A stretch of 64,000 nucleotides of DNA from Actinomycetota bacterium (lineage in GTDB: Bacteria; Actinomycetota; Thermoleophilia; Miltoncostaeales; Miltoncostaeaceae): positions 1-64,000 of the forward strand of contig JACJWX010000009.1 in NCBI GenBank assembly GCA_020636905.1, written 5' to 3'. Below are positions 1 to 10,701 of this stretch, piece by piece. Position numbers and translations under genes: made by a program. Position 1 is the stretch's first letter. Every line of letters begins with the position of its first letter. Under the pieces are notes generated by a model. The model searched no databases, was not told the origin of the DNA, and saw nothing but the letters and a program-made list of their open reading frames with translations.

Positions 1-1
1 C

Positions 2-712
2 ATCGTGTCCGATCCGATGGCCGGATCGACCACCCTCATCGATCCGCCGGCCGACGGCTACCTGGCCCCCAACGCGTCCGTGCACTACGAGGCCGCGACG
101 AGCACCGAGGCCTGCGGCACCCTCACGAACACGGCCAGCGTCCGGCTCGCCGACGACTACGGCGCCGTCGACTACCGCCCCGACAACGACTCCGCGAGCC
201 AGAGCGTCGAGGTCAACCGGGGCACCTGCGCCCCGACCCCGCCGGTGACGCCGCCGACCACCACCCCCACGCCCCCGGCTCCCGAGGTCGTCCCCGTGGT
301 GTCCACGCCGAGGCCCACCATTTGCGCGCGCACCACGCTCCAGACCCGCGTACTCAGCAGCAAGCGTTCCTGGGCCGGCAGCACCACCGGTGTGCGCATC
401 CTGGTCCGGAATCGGGGCGCCAACACCGCCCGCGGGGTCAAGGTCCGCTATGCGCTTCCCGTCGGAGCCTCGCTCGTGAAGCGTCCCCGGGGCGCCACGC
501 TCCGCGGCCGGGTGGTGACCGTCCCGGTCGCCGCGATCACCAGGTCGCGTCAGCGCGGTGTGAGTCTGCAGATCCGGTGGTCGCGCCAGGCCGCCGGCGC
601 CCGCCGCCACGTGGCGCGCGCGACGGCCACCTGCACCACCGCTCGCGCGGGTGCCACCCTCACGCGGGTCCGACCGCTGCAGGGAGCGGTGCTCCCGGCC
701 GTCACCGGCTGA
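2..712 (+). CDS. C-terminal part of a secreted DUF11-type repeat protein (5' end outside window)
   Basis: The reading frame enters from the left edge, so the true start and any signal peptide lie upstream; the in-frame GTG at 5 falls inside a domain and is not a credible start. The visible 236 residues hold the end of a DUF11-like beta-sandwich repeat (NTASVRL, then DNDSASQSVEV), a Pro/Thr linker, and a C-terminal domain of about 130 residues with a Cys near each end, a GARRH motif and the tail PLQGAVLPAVTG. The same domain and tail close the next two genes, so this is the first visible member of a tandem family. DUF11 proteins are usually exported and surface-associated; the specific role is unknown. 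Confidence 0.75.
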   Translation: MVSDPMAGSTTLIDPPADGYLAPNASVHYEAATSTEACGTLTNTASVRLADDYGAVDYRPDNDSASQSVEVNRGTCAPTPPVTPPTTTPTPPAPEVVPVVSTPRPTICARTTLQTRVLSSKRSWAGSTTGVRILVRNRGANTARGVKVRYALPVGASLVKRPRGATLRGRVVTVPVAAITRSRQRGVSLQIRWSRQAAGARRHVARATATCTTARAGATLTRVRPLQGAVLPAVTG

Positions 713-735
713 CGCACGGGGCCCGCAGGAATCGC

Positions 736-768
736 ACGTCGGGGGCGGCCATCGGTCGCCCCCGACGT
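736..768 (+). terminator. Rho-independent-type terminator after the first DUF11 gene
   Basis: A perfect 12-bp stem, ACGTCGGGGGCG (736-747) with CGCCCCCGACGT (757-768), encloses a 9-nt loop and is followed by ATTTCCC. It lies 24 nt after the stop codon. The T run is short, as is common in high-GC actinobacteria. Confidence 0.7.
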
Positions 769-802
769 ATTTCCCGGGCCGGATTCGCGTCACCTTGTGA
801 GA

Positions 803-847
803 CATACTCATCCGCGATCGGACGCCCGATCGCGAAACTCGTATGAT
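803..847 (+). promoter_or_regulatory. Inverted repeat overlapping a TATGAT -10 box
   Basis: CGCGATCGG (813-821) and CCGATCGCG (826-834) are perfect inverted arms around ACGC. They are flanked by a second pair, CATAC (803-807) and GTATG (841-845). The right outer arm overlaps TATGAT (842-847), a good -10 hexamer for the gene starting at 1078. No good -35 is seen, so an activator or repressor acting at the repeat is plausible but inferred. Confidence 0.4.
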
Positions 848-1077
848 GGCTCCGCTTGAATCTCCAGATTTCCCCGGTGCGGGCCGGGAATCGGTGCACT
901 GAGGTCCAGGGTCCCCGCCGCGTCGCCCCCAGGGGAGCGCCCGGGCCCATCTGGACCTTCGGGTAGCCGCTGCCCTCCCCCACGGTTCATTTGGTTGAGC
1001 GGTTGATGACGGCAGGATCTCGGGCATGCGGCGACCTCTCGGTCGTCGTCCACTCACAAGCGGAAGGCAGCACAGCG

Positions 1078-2499
1078 ATGAGCAGCAACAGGTCCCAAGC
1101 ACGCCGGCGGCTCGGCCTGGCTCTGGCCCCAGTGGCGTGTGCAACCCTCGCAATGGCAGGTACCGGTTTCGCCGGTCAGACCCCGGGTGGCGGATACGGC
1201 AACGGGTACACGGGTCCCGAGGGGGTCACGTGCCACGTCCCCGGCGCGCCGGTTCCCGGCCTGCCGGAGTGTCTCCCGAATCTGGAACTCAACAAGACGG
1301 CGCCCAGCGTGATCAGCCCCGGCACGATCACCTGGACCATCACGGTCTGGCACGCCGGGTACCCGGGCGCCGAGGATCCCATGGCGTCCACGGTCGGCAT
1401 TCCGGTGTCGTCCATCCACGTCAACGACGTCAGCCTCGAGATGGAGGGCCTCGCGCCCGACCCCGAGTACGGGCTGCCGAAGGACGGCGAGCTCAAGCCC
1501 GGCAGGGCCATCATCTACACGGTCACGCAGACCTTCGACGACAAGATCTGCGGCAGCAAGAAGAGCGTCACCAACACGGCGTCGATGACCGTCGACCAGG
1601 AGCAGTCGACCACCGCGGACGACAGCCACACGGTGACCGTCCCGGTGAGCTGCACCGCCGATGTCGGCGTCACCAAGACGGCCGACAAGGCGACCTACGT
1701 GCCGGGAGACACGGCCAAGTGGACCGTCGTCGTCACCAACCATGACAACGCCCCGGTGCCGGTCTCACGCATCCAGGTGGACGACGCGGACGCCGCGTTG
1801 ACGCCCGATCCCGGGAACCCCACGACGGTGCTGGCACCCGGTGCCACCATGAGCTTCACCGCGCAGACCGCGGTCACCGCCCAGATGTGCGAGGGCATCA
1901 AGAACACCGTGACCGTCTCGCTCACGGGGTCCGGCCCCATCGATTCGAATGCGGCCAACAACATGGCCACCGCGGAAGCGGGGGTCTCCTGCGCGCCGCC
2001 CGCACCGACCGACAGCGGCAGTGCTCCCGGCACCACGACGGGCACTCCCGCCGGGACCGAGGGGTCGCAGACCACCGGCACGACGAGCGGCACCGCGGGA
2101 CAGTCCCCATCGATCTGCGCACGTGTGTCGGTCGTGGCCGCCATTCGCGCCCCCAAGCGCCCGTTCGCGGGTGCGCGCTCCACGGTGGTGCTCCGGGTCC
2201 GCGCTCGCACGGCGGCCCGGCAGGTCAAGCTGACCTACCGGCTCCCGAAGGGCTTCGTCATCACCGGCAAGCCGCGCAACGTCGCGGTGCGGCGGGGATT
2301 GGTCACGGTCAACATGGGCAACATCGCCAGGAATCACACCAAGGGCGTGGTGCTCCGAGTCCGGATCACCCGGAACGCCGAGGGTGCCCGCCGCCACACC
2401 GCCGTCGTGCGCGCGCACTGCGCAACGGCCAGGCGTGCGGTCAACACGGTCCGGCTTCGCCCGGTGCAGGGTCCGGTCTCGCCGGCCGTCACCGGCTGA
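1078..2499 (+). CDS. Secreted DUF11-type repeat protein with VTG tail
   Basis: A 473-residue exported protein. The ATG at 1078 is chosen because it is followed by a basic N-terminus and a hydrophobic stretch ending near AMAGTGFAG, a Sec signal peptide; GGAAGG lies at 1062-1067. Mature part: a unique domain beginning LPNLELNKTAPSVI with the motif TWTITVWHAGYP, a DUF11 repeat (VTKTADKATYVPGDTAKWTV, roughly residues 200-300), a Ser/Thr/Gly linker, and the C-terminal domain that starts ICARVSV and ends PVQGPVSPAVTG. It resembles the next gene along its whole length, so the two are tandem paralogs. No enzyme motif is visible; a structural or adhesive surface role is inferred from the family only. 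Confidence 0.8.
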   Translation: MSSNRSQARRRLGLALAPVACATLAMAGTGFAGQTPGGGYGNGYTGPEGVTCHVPGAPVPGLPECLPNLELNKTAPSVISPGTITWTITVWHAGYPGAEDPMASTVGIPVSSIHVNDVSLEMEGLAPDPEYGLPKDGELKPGRAIIYTVTQTFDDKICGSKKSVTNTASMTVDQEQSTTADDSHTVTVPVSCTADVGVTKTADKATYVPGDTAKWTVVVTNHDNAPVPVSRIQVDDADAALTPDPGNPTTVLAPGATMSFTAQTAVTAQMCEGIKNTVTVSLTGSGPIDSNAANNMATAEAGVSCAPPAPTDSGSAPGTTTGTPAGTEGSQTTGTTSGTAGQSPSICARVSVVAAIRAPKRPFAGARSTVVLRVRARTAARQVKLTYRLPKGFVITGKPRNVAVRRGLVTVNMGNIARNHTKGVVLRVRITRNAEGARRHTAVVRAHCATARRAVNTVRLRPVQGPVSPAVTG

Positions 2500-2524
2500 G
2501 CCCTCGACACACCCCGATGGTCCC

Positions 2525-2557
2525 AGCGAGGGCCGGGAGATTCTCCCGGCCCTCGCT
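2525..2557 (+). terminator. Terminator after the second DUF11 gene
   Basis: AGCGAGGGCCGGGA (2525-2538) pairs perfectly with TCCCGGCCCTCGCT (2544-2557) over a 5-nt loop, 25 nt after the stop codon. Confidence 0.75.
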
Positions 2558-2720
2558 GTCGTTGTGATGCGGGCAGAGGTCCCGGACAAGACCGGTCGCT
2601 CAGCGCCGGCGCGCACCCTGGCAGCGCATCGTCAATCGCGTTCCTCCGCGAGGGGACACTGATGCGAGCCGAGTTGCGGGAGCGGGCGACGGTGTCATGT
2701 CGGAGCCCGCAGCGGATCTG

Positions 2721-2775
2721 AAAATCGCCAGAACCGTCGAACGACACGATTCAGTCGACCTGCGCGGTTCGATTT
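2721..2775. promoter_or_regulatory. Nested inverted repeat upstream of the third DUF11 gene
   Basis: Three arm pairs nest around one centre: AAATCG with CGATTT, AACC with GGTT, and GTCGA (2736-2740) with TCGAC (2755-2759). Short internal loops (CCAG; CTGCGC) separate them. It could fold as RNA or serve as a DNA operator; its role is unknown. Confidence 0.3.
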
Positions 2776-2905
2776 CCCCTTGAACTCCTGCACGACACAG
2801 GGTGCACAACTAGTGTTGCGTCCATTCCCTTTCGGAATGCCGATGAATCCGGCCGTCGACCCCGCCGGCTGCCCCCACTCTTCCCGGCAGGAACAAGGAG
2901 TGCCC

Positions 2906-4471
2906 ATGACCCAACCCATCCGTACCCGGCCCTCGCGGCGTCTCGTGCCGTGGGCCCTGGCTGCCGGCGTGGCGATCGGTGCCGTCCCGGCGTTTGCCTC
3001 CGCGACACCCGTCAAGCCCACGGCCGACTGCACCGTGGTGGGGGGCAAAGACGGGCTGATCGCCTACTTCGGCTACGACAGCCCGCTGAGCGAGACGACC
3101 ACGATCCCCGTGCGCTCGAGCGGGGACAGCCACAACTTCTTCAGCCCCGGGAACCCGAATCGGGGCCAGGTGACCGAGTTCGCGCCGGGTGCACACCGTG
3201 GCGTGTTCTGGGTCGATGCCTTCCCGGACGAGCCCGTCACCTGGTCGCTCAAGACGCCGGGGGTCGCCGAACCGGAGACGGCGACGGCGTCGATCAGCAC
3301 GCGCCGCTGCCTGCCCAACCTGACGATCGACATCGCCGGGCCCCCCTCGGTCACCGCCGGTGAGACCGGAACCTGGACCGTCACGGTGACCCATGCCGGG
3401 TACCCGGACATCTCGCCGGATCTCCAGCCGGACGTCGCCATCCCCGTGGATCAGATCGTGACCAGGGTCCCGTCGATCAGCGACACCCCGCTGACCCCGA
3501 ACAGCGTGCCGGAAGGCGGACTGAAGCCGGGAGACACCCTCACGTACACCGTGACGGGCCCGGTGAGCTGCACCGCCACGGGAATGATCGATCAGAACGC
3601 CGTCACCGGCCTGAAGGACGCGCCGGAGTACACCACCGAAGACAACACGGACCTGGTCTCGACGCCGGTCACCGGCAGTTGCACGGTCGACCTGGGCGTG
3701 GGGATCACGCCGAACGTCCCGACGACGACGCCCGGCAACACAGTCGAATGGTCGGTACCGGTGACCAACACCGGCAACACGCCCGTCGCCATCGAGGACA
3801 TCCGCGTCATTTCGCCGGGCCTCGTCCTCACTCCCGCGCCGGGATCCCCGACGGGCACACTGGCGCCCGGCCAGACCATCACGTTCACCGCCAGCACACC
3901 GGTCACCCCGGCGCAGTGCGGCACACTCACCAACACGGTGCGGGTCGGCTATGGCAGTGACAGCACCCCCGAACCGCTTCGTGACAGCAACCCCGCCAAC
4001 GACACGGCGGTCGGCAGCGTGGTCGTGGAGTGCACCACGACGCCGGTTCCGCCCACCACCACGACGGGCGAGGGCAGTGTCTGCACGCGTCCGAGCCTGA
4101 TGGCACGGGTCGGCGCGAAGCGCCGCGTCCAGGCCGGACAGCGCACGAACGTGGTTCTGACAGCCCGGAATCGCTCGGGGACGCCCGCGGTGAACACCCG
4201 GCTCAGGTATCGCATTCCGGCGGGGATGGCGATGGTGAAGGGCCCCAGGACCGCAACCGTGTCTCGCGGCGTGGTGACGGTGAAGCTGGGAACGCTCGGC
4301 CCGAAGAAGACCCGCACGATCCGTCTGAGCCTCCAGGTCGCGCGGACCGCGCGCGCCAGCCGCGTGCACGTCGCGCGCCTGAGCGCGGGATGCTCAGGGT
4401 CGGCCGCCGGGCGGCTCACGACATCCGTCGTGCCGCTTCAGGGCCAGATCAATCCGCGCGTCACGGGGTAG
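2906..4471 (+). CDS. Secreted DUF11-type repeat protein with VTG tail
   Basis: A 521-residue exported protein. The ATG at 2906 is supported by AAGGAG at 2895-2900 and by the signal peptide that follows (basic RTRPSRR, then a hydrophobic core ending AFASA). Mature part: an N-terminal domain with Cys and aromatic residues, a domain containing TWTVTVTHAGYP that matches the preceding gene, a DUF11 repeat (VGITPNVPTTTPGNTVEW to NPANDTAVG), a Pro/Thr linker, and the shared C-terminal domain from VCTRPSLM to PLQGQINPRVTG. It is the third member of the tandem family and is closed by its own terminator. Function is unknown; a cell-surface location is inferred. Confidence 0.8.
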   Translation: MTQPIRTRPSRRLVPWALAAGVAIGAVPAFASATPVKPTADCTVVGGKDGLIAYFGYDSPLSETTTIPVRSSGDSHNFFSPGNPNRGQVTEFAPGAHRGVFWVDAFPDEPVTWSLKTPGVAEPETATASISTRRCLPNLTIDIAGPPSVTAGETGTWTVTVTHAGYPDISPDLQPDVAIPVDQIVTRVPSISDTPLTPNSVPEGGLKPGDTLTYTVTGPVSCTATGMIDQNAVTGLKDAPEYTTEDNTDLVSTPVTGSCTVDLGVGITPNVPTTTPGNTVEWSVPVTNTGNTPVAIEDIRVISPGLVLTPAPGSPTGTLAPGQTITFTASTPVTPAQCGTLTNTVRVGYGSDSTPEPLRDSNPANDTAVGSVVVECTTTPVPPTTTTGEGSVCTRPSLMARVGAKRRVQAGQRTNVVLTARNRSGTPAVNTRLRYRIPAGMAMVKGPRTATVSRGVVTVKLGTLGPKKTRTIRLSLQVARTARASRVHVARLSAGCSGSAAGRLTTSVVPLQGQINPRVTG

Positions 4472-4497
4472 CCCGGACGAACACGCGGACGACCCTC

Positions 4498-4527
4498 ACG
4501 GCCGGGCTTTTTCGGAAGCCCGGCCGT
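4498..4527 (+). terminator. Terminator after the third DUF11 gene
   Basis: ACGGCCGGGCTT (4498-4509) pairs with AAGCCCGGCCGT (4516-4527) around a TTTCGG loop. It separates the surface-protein cluster from aconitase. Confidence 0.75.
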
Positions 4528-4574
4528 CGTCGTTCGGATACCCTGTCCGGGTCCAAGGTGTACGAACTCAGGAG

Positions 4575-7259
<2,685 letters not shown>

Positions 7260-7272
7260 TCCCGGCGCTTTC

Positions 7273-7306
7273 GTGATCCGGGCGCCCGCGGGGGCGCCCG
7301 GATCAC
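7273..7306. terminator. Bidirectional terminator between aconitase and a convergent gene
   Basis: A perfect 15-bp stem, GTGATCCGGGCGCCC (7273-7287) with GGGCGCCCGGATCAC (7292-7306), has a 4-nt loop. It lies between the convergent ends at 7259 and 7334 and can serve both strands. Confidence 0.8.
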
Positions 7307-7333
7307 CGATGCATTCGTGGACTCGGCCCGAGG

Positions 7334-7663
7334 TCAGTCCGCGCCGGGCAGTCCGATGAACACCCAGGCCACCGCCACCATACCCACCAGTGTGGCGAGC
7401 CAGACGGCGAGCCGGACCGACCACGGCCAGCGCTCCGGTCTGATCAGCGCAACCACGGCGAGTGTCGCGCTGACCGCGCCCAGGGCCATGACCCCAAGGC
7501 CGGCGGCGCGGGCGAGCTGGGGGTCAGGGTGCGATCCGCCGGATGCGACGTCCCGGCTCCACAGCCAGACGAACCCCGCCAGCACACCGACCGTCACGAT
7601 CCAGCCGATCGTCTCGGCGATCAGCAGGACACTCCGAGGGCGCGTGGCGGACGGGGCACGCAT
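7334..7663 (-). CDS. Small membrane protein, three predicted helices
   Basis: The 109-residue product has three hydrophobic helices (about residues 12-34, 50-70 and 82-104) joined by short charged loops, with a basic N-terminus. I recognise no family. The minus strand is chosen because only this frame gives clean transmembrane segments. The ATG at 7663 lacks a ribosome site but has CAGACT 6 nt upstream, as in the leaderless genes elsewhere in the window. It follows pstB by 73 nt on the same strand, so it may also be read through from the phosphate operon. Confidence 0.6.
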   Translation of the reverse strand: MRAPSATRPRSVLLIAETIGWIVTVGVLAGFVWLWSRDVASGGSHPDPQLARAAGLGVMALGAVSATLAVVALIRPERWPWSVRLAVWLATLVGMVAVAWVFIGLPGAD

Positions 7664-7669
7664 GTCGCC

Positions 7670-7675
7670 AGTCTG
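7670..7675 (-). promoter_or_regulatory. Possible leaderless -10 box for the 109-residue membrane protein
   Basis: On the minus strand CAGACT ends 6 nt before the start codon, matching the nAnnnT-N6-start arrangement at other genes here. There is no Shine-Dalgarno sequence. Confidence 0.3.
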
Positions 7676-7736
7676 GCACGGCCCATGACGTTCGCTGGAA
7701 CGCCGCGAGGAGGCGGATGAACCGCCCCCGGAAGAA

Positions 7737-8642
7737 TCAGCCGAAGCGGCCGGTCACGTACGCGGCGGTCTGTTCGTTCGACGGCGCCCCGAAGATCTTC
7801 TGCGTCGTGTCGAACTCGATGAGGCGCCCGGGAGGCCCGTCCGGGCCGACGTTGAAGAACGCCGTGTAGTCGCTGGCGCGCGCGGCCTGCTGCATGTTGT
7901 GGGTCACGATCACGATCGTGTAGTCCTTCTTGAGTTCCAGCAGGAGATCCTCGATCGCCTGGGTGGCGATCGGATCGAGCGCCGACGCGGGCTCGTCCAT
8001 CAGGATGACCTCGGGCTGGACGGCGATCGCGCGGGCGATGCAGAGCCGCTGCTGCTGACCTCCGGAGAGTCCGGCTCCCGGACCCTTCAGCCGGTCCTTG
8101 ACCTCGTCCCACAGCGAGGCGCCCTTGAGGGCCCACTCGACGACGCCGTCGAGTTCCGACCGGCTGATGCGACTGCCGTTGAGCTTGATCCCCGCGGCGA
8201 CGTTGTCGTAGATCGACATCGTGGGGAACGGGTTCGGAGACTGGAACACCATCCCGATCTTGCGTCGCACGAGGACCGGGTCGACATCGGGTGCGTAGAT
8301 GTCCTGTCCGTCCAGTTCGACCAGACCTTCGGTGCGTGCGCCCGGAATGAGCTCATGCATCCGGTTCAGCGACCGGAGAAAGGTCGACTTGCCGCAGCCG
8401 GACGATCCGATGAGCGCGGTGACGGCGTTCGGCGCGATGTCCATGTTGATGTCGGCGACCGCGTGGAAGTCGCCGTAGTGGACGTTGAGGCCCTTCACCC
8501 GCAGGTGGGTGGTGCGACCGCCCCTGGATGACGGATCCGGGGTGGCGACTGCCGTACCCGTCGCGATCTGCTGGCCGAGTTCGGTCTCCGGCACGAGGCC
8601 TCCTTGGTGGCGCTCGGTTCGTGTGGACGTCATGTTGGTCAC
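7737..8642 (-). CDS. pstB: Phosphate ABC transporter ATP-binding protein
   Basis: A 301-residue ABC ATPase that powers high-affinity phosphate uptake on the cytoplasmic face of PstCA. Walker A GSSGCGKST is at residues 79-87, the signature LSGGQQQRLCIARA and Walker B VILMDEPASALDP follow, and NMQQAARASDYTAFF is typical of PstB. It carries about 45 extra N-terminal residues before the canonical domain. The GTG start overlaps the pstA stop by 4 bases (GTGA). A second in-frame ATG three codons on could also serve. It is the last pst gene; no phoU follows in the window. Confidence 0.96.
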   Translation of the reverse strand: MTNMTSTRTERHQGGLVPETELGQQIATGTAVATPDPSSRGGRTTHLRVKGLNVHYGDFHAVADINMDIAPNAVTALIGSSGCGKSTFLRSLNRMHELIPGARTEGLVELDGQDIYAPDVDPVLVRRKIGMVFQSPNPFPTMSIYDNVAAGIKLNGSRISRSELDGVVEWALKGASLWDEVKDRLKGPGAGLSGGQQQRLCIARAIAVQPEVILMDEPASALDPIATQAIEDLLLELKKDYTIVIVTHNMQQAARASDYTAFFNVGPDGPPGRLIEFDTTQKIFGAPSNEQTAAYVTGRFG

Positions 8643-9709
8643 CGCAGGTGCGTGCCGTACCGACGGTACACCAGTCGGGCAACCAGGTTGAGGGCGAGGA
8701 CGATGATGATCAGCGCCAGTGCCGCGGCCCAGGCGCGTTGCAGGTACGGCTCGGGGGGAACGCCCGGCGACCGATAGCTGTCATACGAGAACACCGGCAG
8801 GTTCGACATGCGCCCGTTGAAGGGATCCCCGTTGACGGACGTGATGGCACCCACGGTGACCAGCAGGGGCGCGGTCTCCCCGATCACCCGTGCGATCGCC
8901 ACCACGATGCCGGTGATCATGCCGGCCAGGGCGGTGGGAAGGACCACCTTCACGATGGTGCGCCACTTGGACACCCCGAGGGCGTACGACGCCTCGCGAA
9001 GCGAATTCGGCACGATCTTCAACATCTCTTCGGTCGAGCGGACCACGATCGGGATCATGAGGATGGAGAGCGCAACCGCACCCATGATTCCCATCCGGAT
9101 CCCGGGCCCGAAGAAGATGGCGAAGACCGCGAACGCGAACAGACCCGCGACGATCGAGGGGATGCCGGTCATGAGGTCGACGAAGAACGTGATGGCCGTC
9201 TTCAGGCGGCCGCGTCCGTACTCCACGAGGTAGATCGCGGTGAGGACGCCGATGGGCACCGACATCAGCGTCGCCAGCCCGGTGATGATCAGGGTGCCGA
9301 GGATCGCGTGGTAGGCGCCTCCGCCCTCGCCGACCACGTTCCGCATCGAGCTGGTGAAGAACTCGGCGTCGAACCGGGCGGAACCCTTCACCGCAACGGT
9401 CTCCACCAGGGAGACGAGCGGCGCCAGGGCCGCGAAGAACGCGGAGGTGACCGAGATGGTGACGAGCCGGTCGATCGCGCGGCGGCGACCCTCGACGAGC
9501 CATGCCCAGCCCACGAGGAACACACCCGCCACCGCCGCCGCGAGGACGATGGCCAGCGCCCGGTTCATCCCCGCCAATGCCAGCCCGACCGCCGCGAGCG
9601 CCGCCACCCCGTAGACGGCGGGAACGGCCCGCTGCGGGAGTTTGCCGGCGGTGAGTTCCGAACCCGTCGTGCCGGGCAGGACGGGGACGGGCGGTTGGGC
9701 CGTACTCAC
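8639..9709 (-). CDS. pstA: Phosphate ABC transporter permease PstA
   Basis: A 356-residue inner-membrane permease subunit. The binding-protein-dependent transport domain has about six helices, with the EAA-like stretch SLREASYALGVSKWRTIVKVVLP, and two further hydrophobic helices precede it (roughly residues 30-75), making it longer than the usual PstA of around 290 residues. The GTG start overlaps the pstC stop by 4 bases and the stop overlaps pstB, so translation is probably coupled. With PstC it forms the phosphate channel. Confidence 0.95.
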   Translation of the reverse strand: MSTAQPPVPVLPGTTGSELTAGKLPQRAVPAVYGVAALAAVGLALAGMNRALAIVLAAAVAGVFLVGWAWLVEGRRRAIDRLVTISVTSAFFAALAPLVSLVETVAVKGSARFDAEFFTSSMRNVVGEGGGAYHAILGTLIITGLATLMSVPIGVLTAIYLVEYGRGRLKTAITFFVDLMTGIPSIVAGLFAFAVFAIFFGPGIRMGIMGAVALSILMIPIVVRSTEEMLKIVPNSLREASYALGVSKWRTIVKVVLPTALAGMITGIVVAIARVIGETAPLLVTVGAITSVNGDPFNGRMSNLPVFSYDSYRSPGVPPEPYLQRAWAAALALIIIVLALNLVARLVYRRYGTHLR

Positions 9710-10665
9710 CGGGCACCCCGCTCGGCCCGGGCGATCACGGAACGAGCCGCCATGTTCACGACCAGGGTGATCGCAAAGAGCGCGAGGCCGGAGGCGATCA
9801 GGACGTCCACGGCGAGTCCGGACGACTCCGGGAACTTGAGGGCGATGTTCGCCGCGATGGTCGAGGGGTTGCCCGCACTGATGAGGTTGAAGGTGACATC
9901 ACCGGAGATGGAGAGGATCAGCGCCACGGCCATGGTCTCCCCGAGGGCTCGTCCGAGTCCGAGCATGGAAGCCCCGACGATGGCCGAGCGCCCGAACGGC
10001 AGGACCGTCATGCGGATCATCTCCCAGCGGGTCGCCCCGAGCGCGAGGGCGCCTTCGATGAGTTTGCGAGGCGTCTGGCTGAAGACCTCACGCGTCACCG
10101 CGCTCACGATGGGAAGGATCATGACCCCCAGCACGAGGCCGGCGGTGAACATGGTGCGTCCCGTGGTCGTGACCGGGCCCTTGAAGAACGGCAGGAACCC
10201 GAGGTGCCCCTCGAGCCAGCCCTGCAGACCGACCATGGCTGGCCCGAGCACGGCCACACCCCAGAGGCCGTAGACGATGCTGGGGATCGCGGCCAGCAGA
10301 TCGACGAATGCGCCGAGCGTCTGCGCGATCCGCTTGGGTGCGTAGAACACGATGAACAGCGACACAGCAATCGCCATCGGAATACCGACCAGCACCGCGA
10401 TGGCGGAACTCAGGATCGTCCCGAACGCGAGGGGCGCCACGTAGTTGACGAACCCGTCACCGCCGGGGATCTGGGACGGGTCGGCGGTGAGCGCCGGCCA
10501 CCCCTGGATCAGCAGGAACAGGGCCACACCCGACAGCGCGACGAGGATGAGGACGCCGGATCCGAGCGCCAGGCCCGAGAAGACCTGGTCGCCCATCCGT
10601 CGCATCCGGTCGCGCCGAGATCCCCCCGTGAGGGCGATCTTGTCTGATGGCTCAGCCGTGCTCAT
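9706..10665 (-). CDS. pstC: Phosphate ABC transporter permease PstC
   Basis: A 319-residue permease with about six helices. Family motifs include the periplasmic loop after the first helix (PSQIPGGDGFVNYVAPL), AIPSIVYGLWGVAVLGP, and the EAA loop LIEGALALGATRWEMIRM. It starts 36 nt after pstS and overlaps pstA by 4 bases. It pairs with PstA to move phosphate delivered by PstS. Confidence 0.95.
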   Translation of the reverse strand: MSTAEPSDKIALTGGSRRDRMRRMGDQVFSGLALGSGVLILVALSGVALFLLIQGWPALTADPSQIPGGDGFVNYVAPLAFGTILSSAIAVLVGIPMAIAVSLFIVFYAPKRIAQTLGAFVDLLAAIPSIVYGLWGVAVLGPAMVGLQGWLEGHLGFLPFFKGPVTTTGRTMFTAGLVLGVMILPIVSAVTREVFSQTPRKLIEGALALGATRWEMIRMTVLPFGRSAIVGASMLGLGRALGETMAVALILSISGDVTFNLISAGNPSTIAANIALKFPESSGLAVDVLIASGLALFAITLVVNMAARSVIARAERGAR

Positions 10666-10701
10666 GCGTCTCCAGAGGATGGTCGGCGGATCATCGCAGG
10701 A

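Larger units (their letters stand above)
713..1077. other. Intergenic region between two DUF11 genes
   Basis: This 365-base stretch holds no convincing gene. It contains a strong terminator hairpin (736-768), an inverted repeat overlapping a TATGAT -10 box (803-847), and a possible leader of about 220 nt before the ATG at 1078. In that leader, AGGTCCAG (902-909) can pair with CTGGACCT (951-958), enclosing further C-rich/G-rich complementarity. Confidence 0.6.
2500..2905. other. Intergenic region between the second and third DUF11 genes
   Basis: This 406-base gap holds the terminator of the upstream gene (2525-2557) and a nested inverted repeat (2721-2775). An AAGGAG ribosome site (2895-2900) lies 5 nt before the ATG at 2906. 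I find no convincing -10/-35 pair and no gene. Confidence 0.55.

Noticed and set aside
880..950. Possible cobalamin riboswitch in the leader before 1078
   Set aside because: GGGAATCGGTG loosely resembles part of the consensus, but the remaining conserved blocks are missing and the downstream gene is a surface protein.
2690..2785. Possible tRNA because of GGTTCGATT near 2766
   Set aside because: No acceptor stem, anticodon arm or D-arm could be fitted around the T-loop-like sequence; the bases are better explained by the nested inverted repeat.
9354..9614. Small plus-strand frame inside the pst region
   Set aside because: It lies wholly within pstA on the opposite strand and has no ribosome site or family signal.
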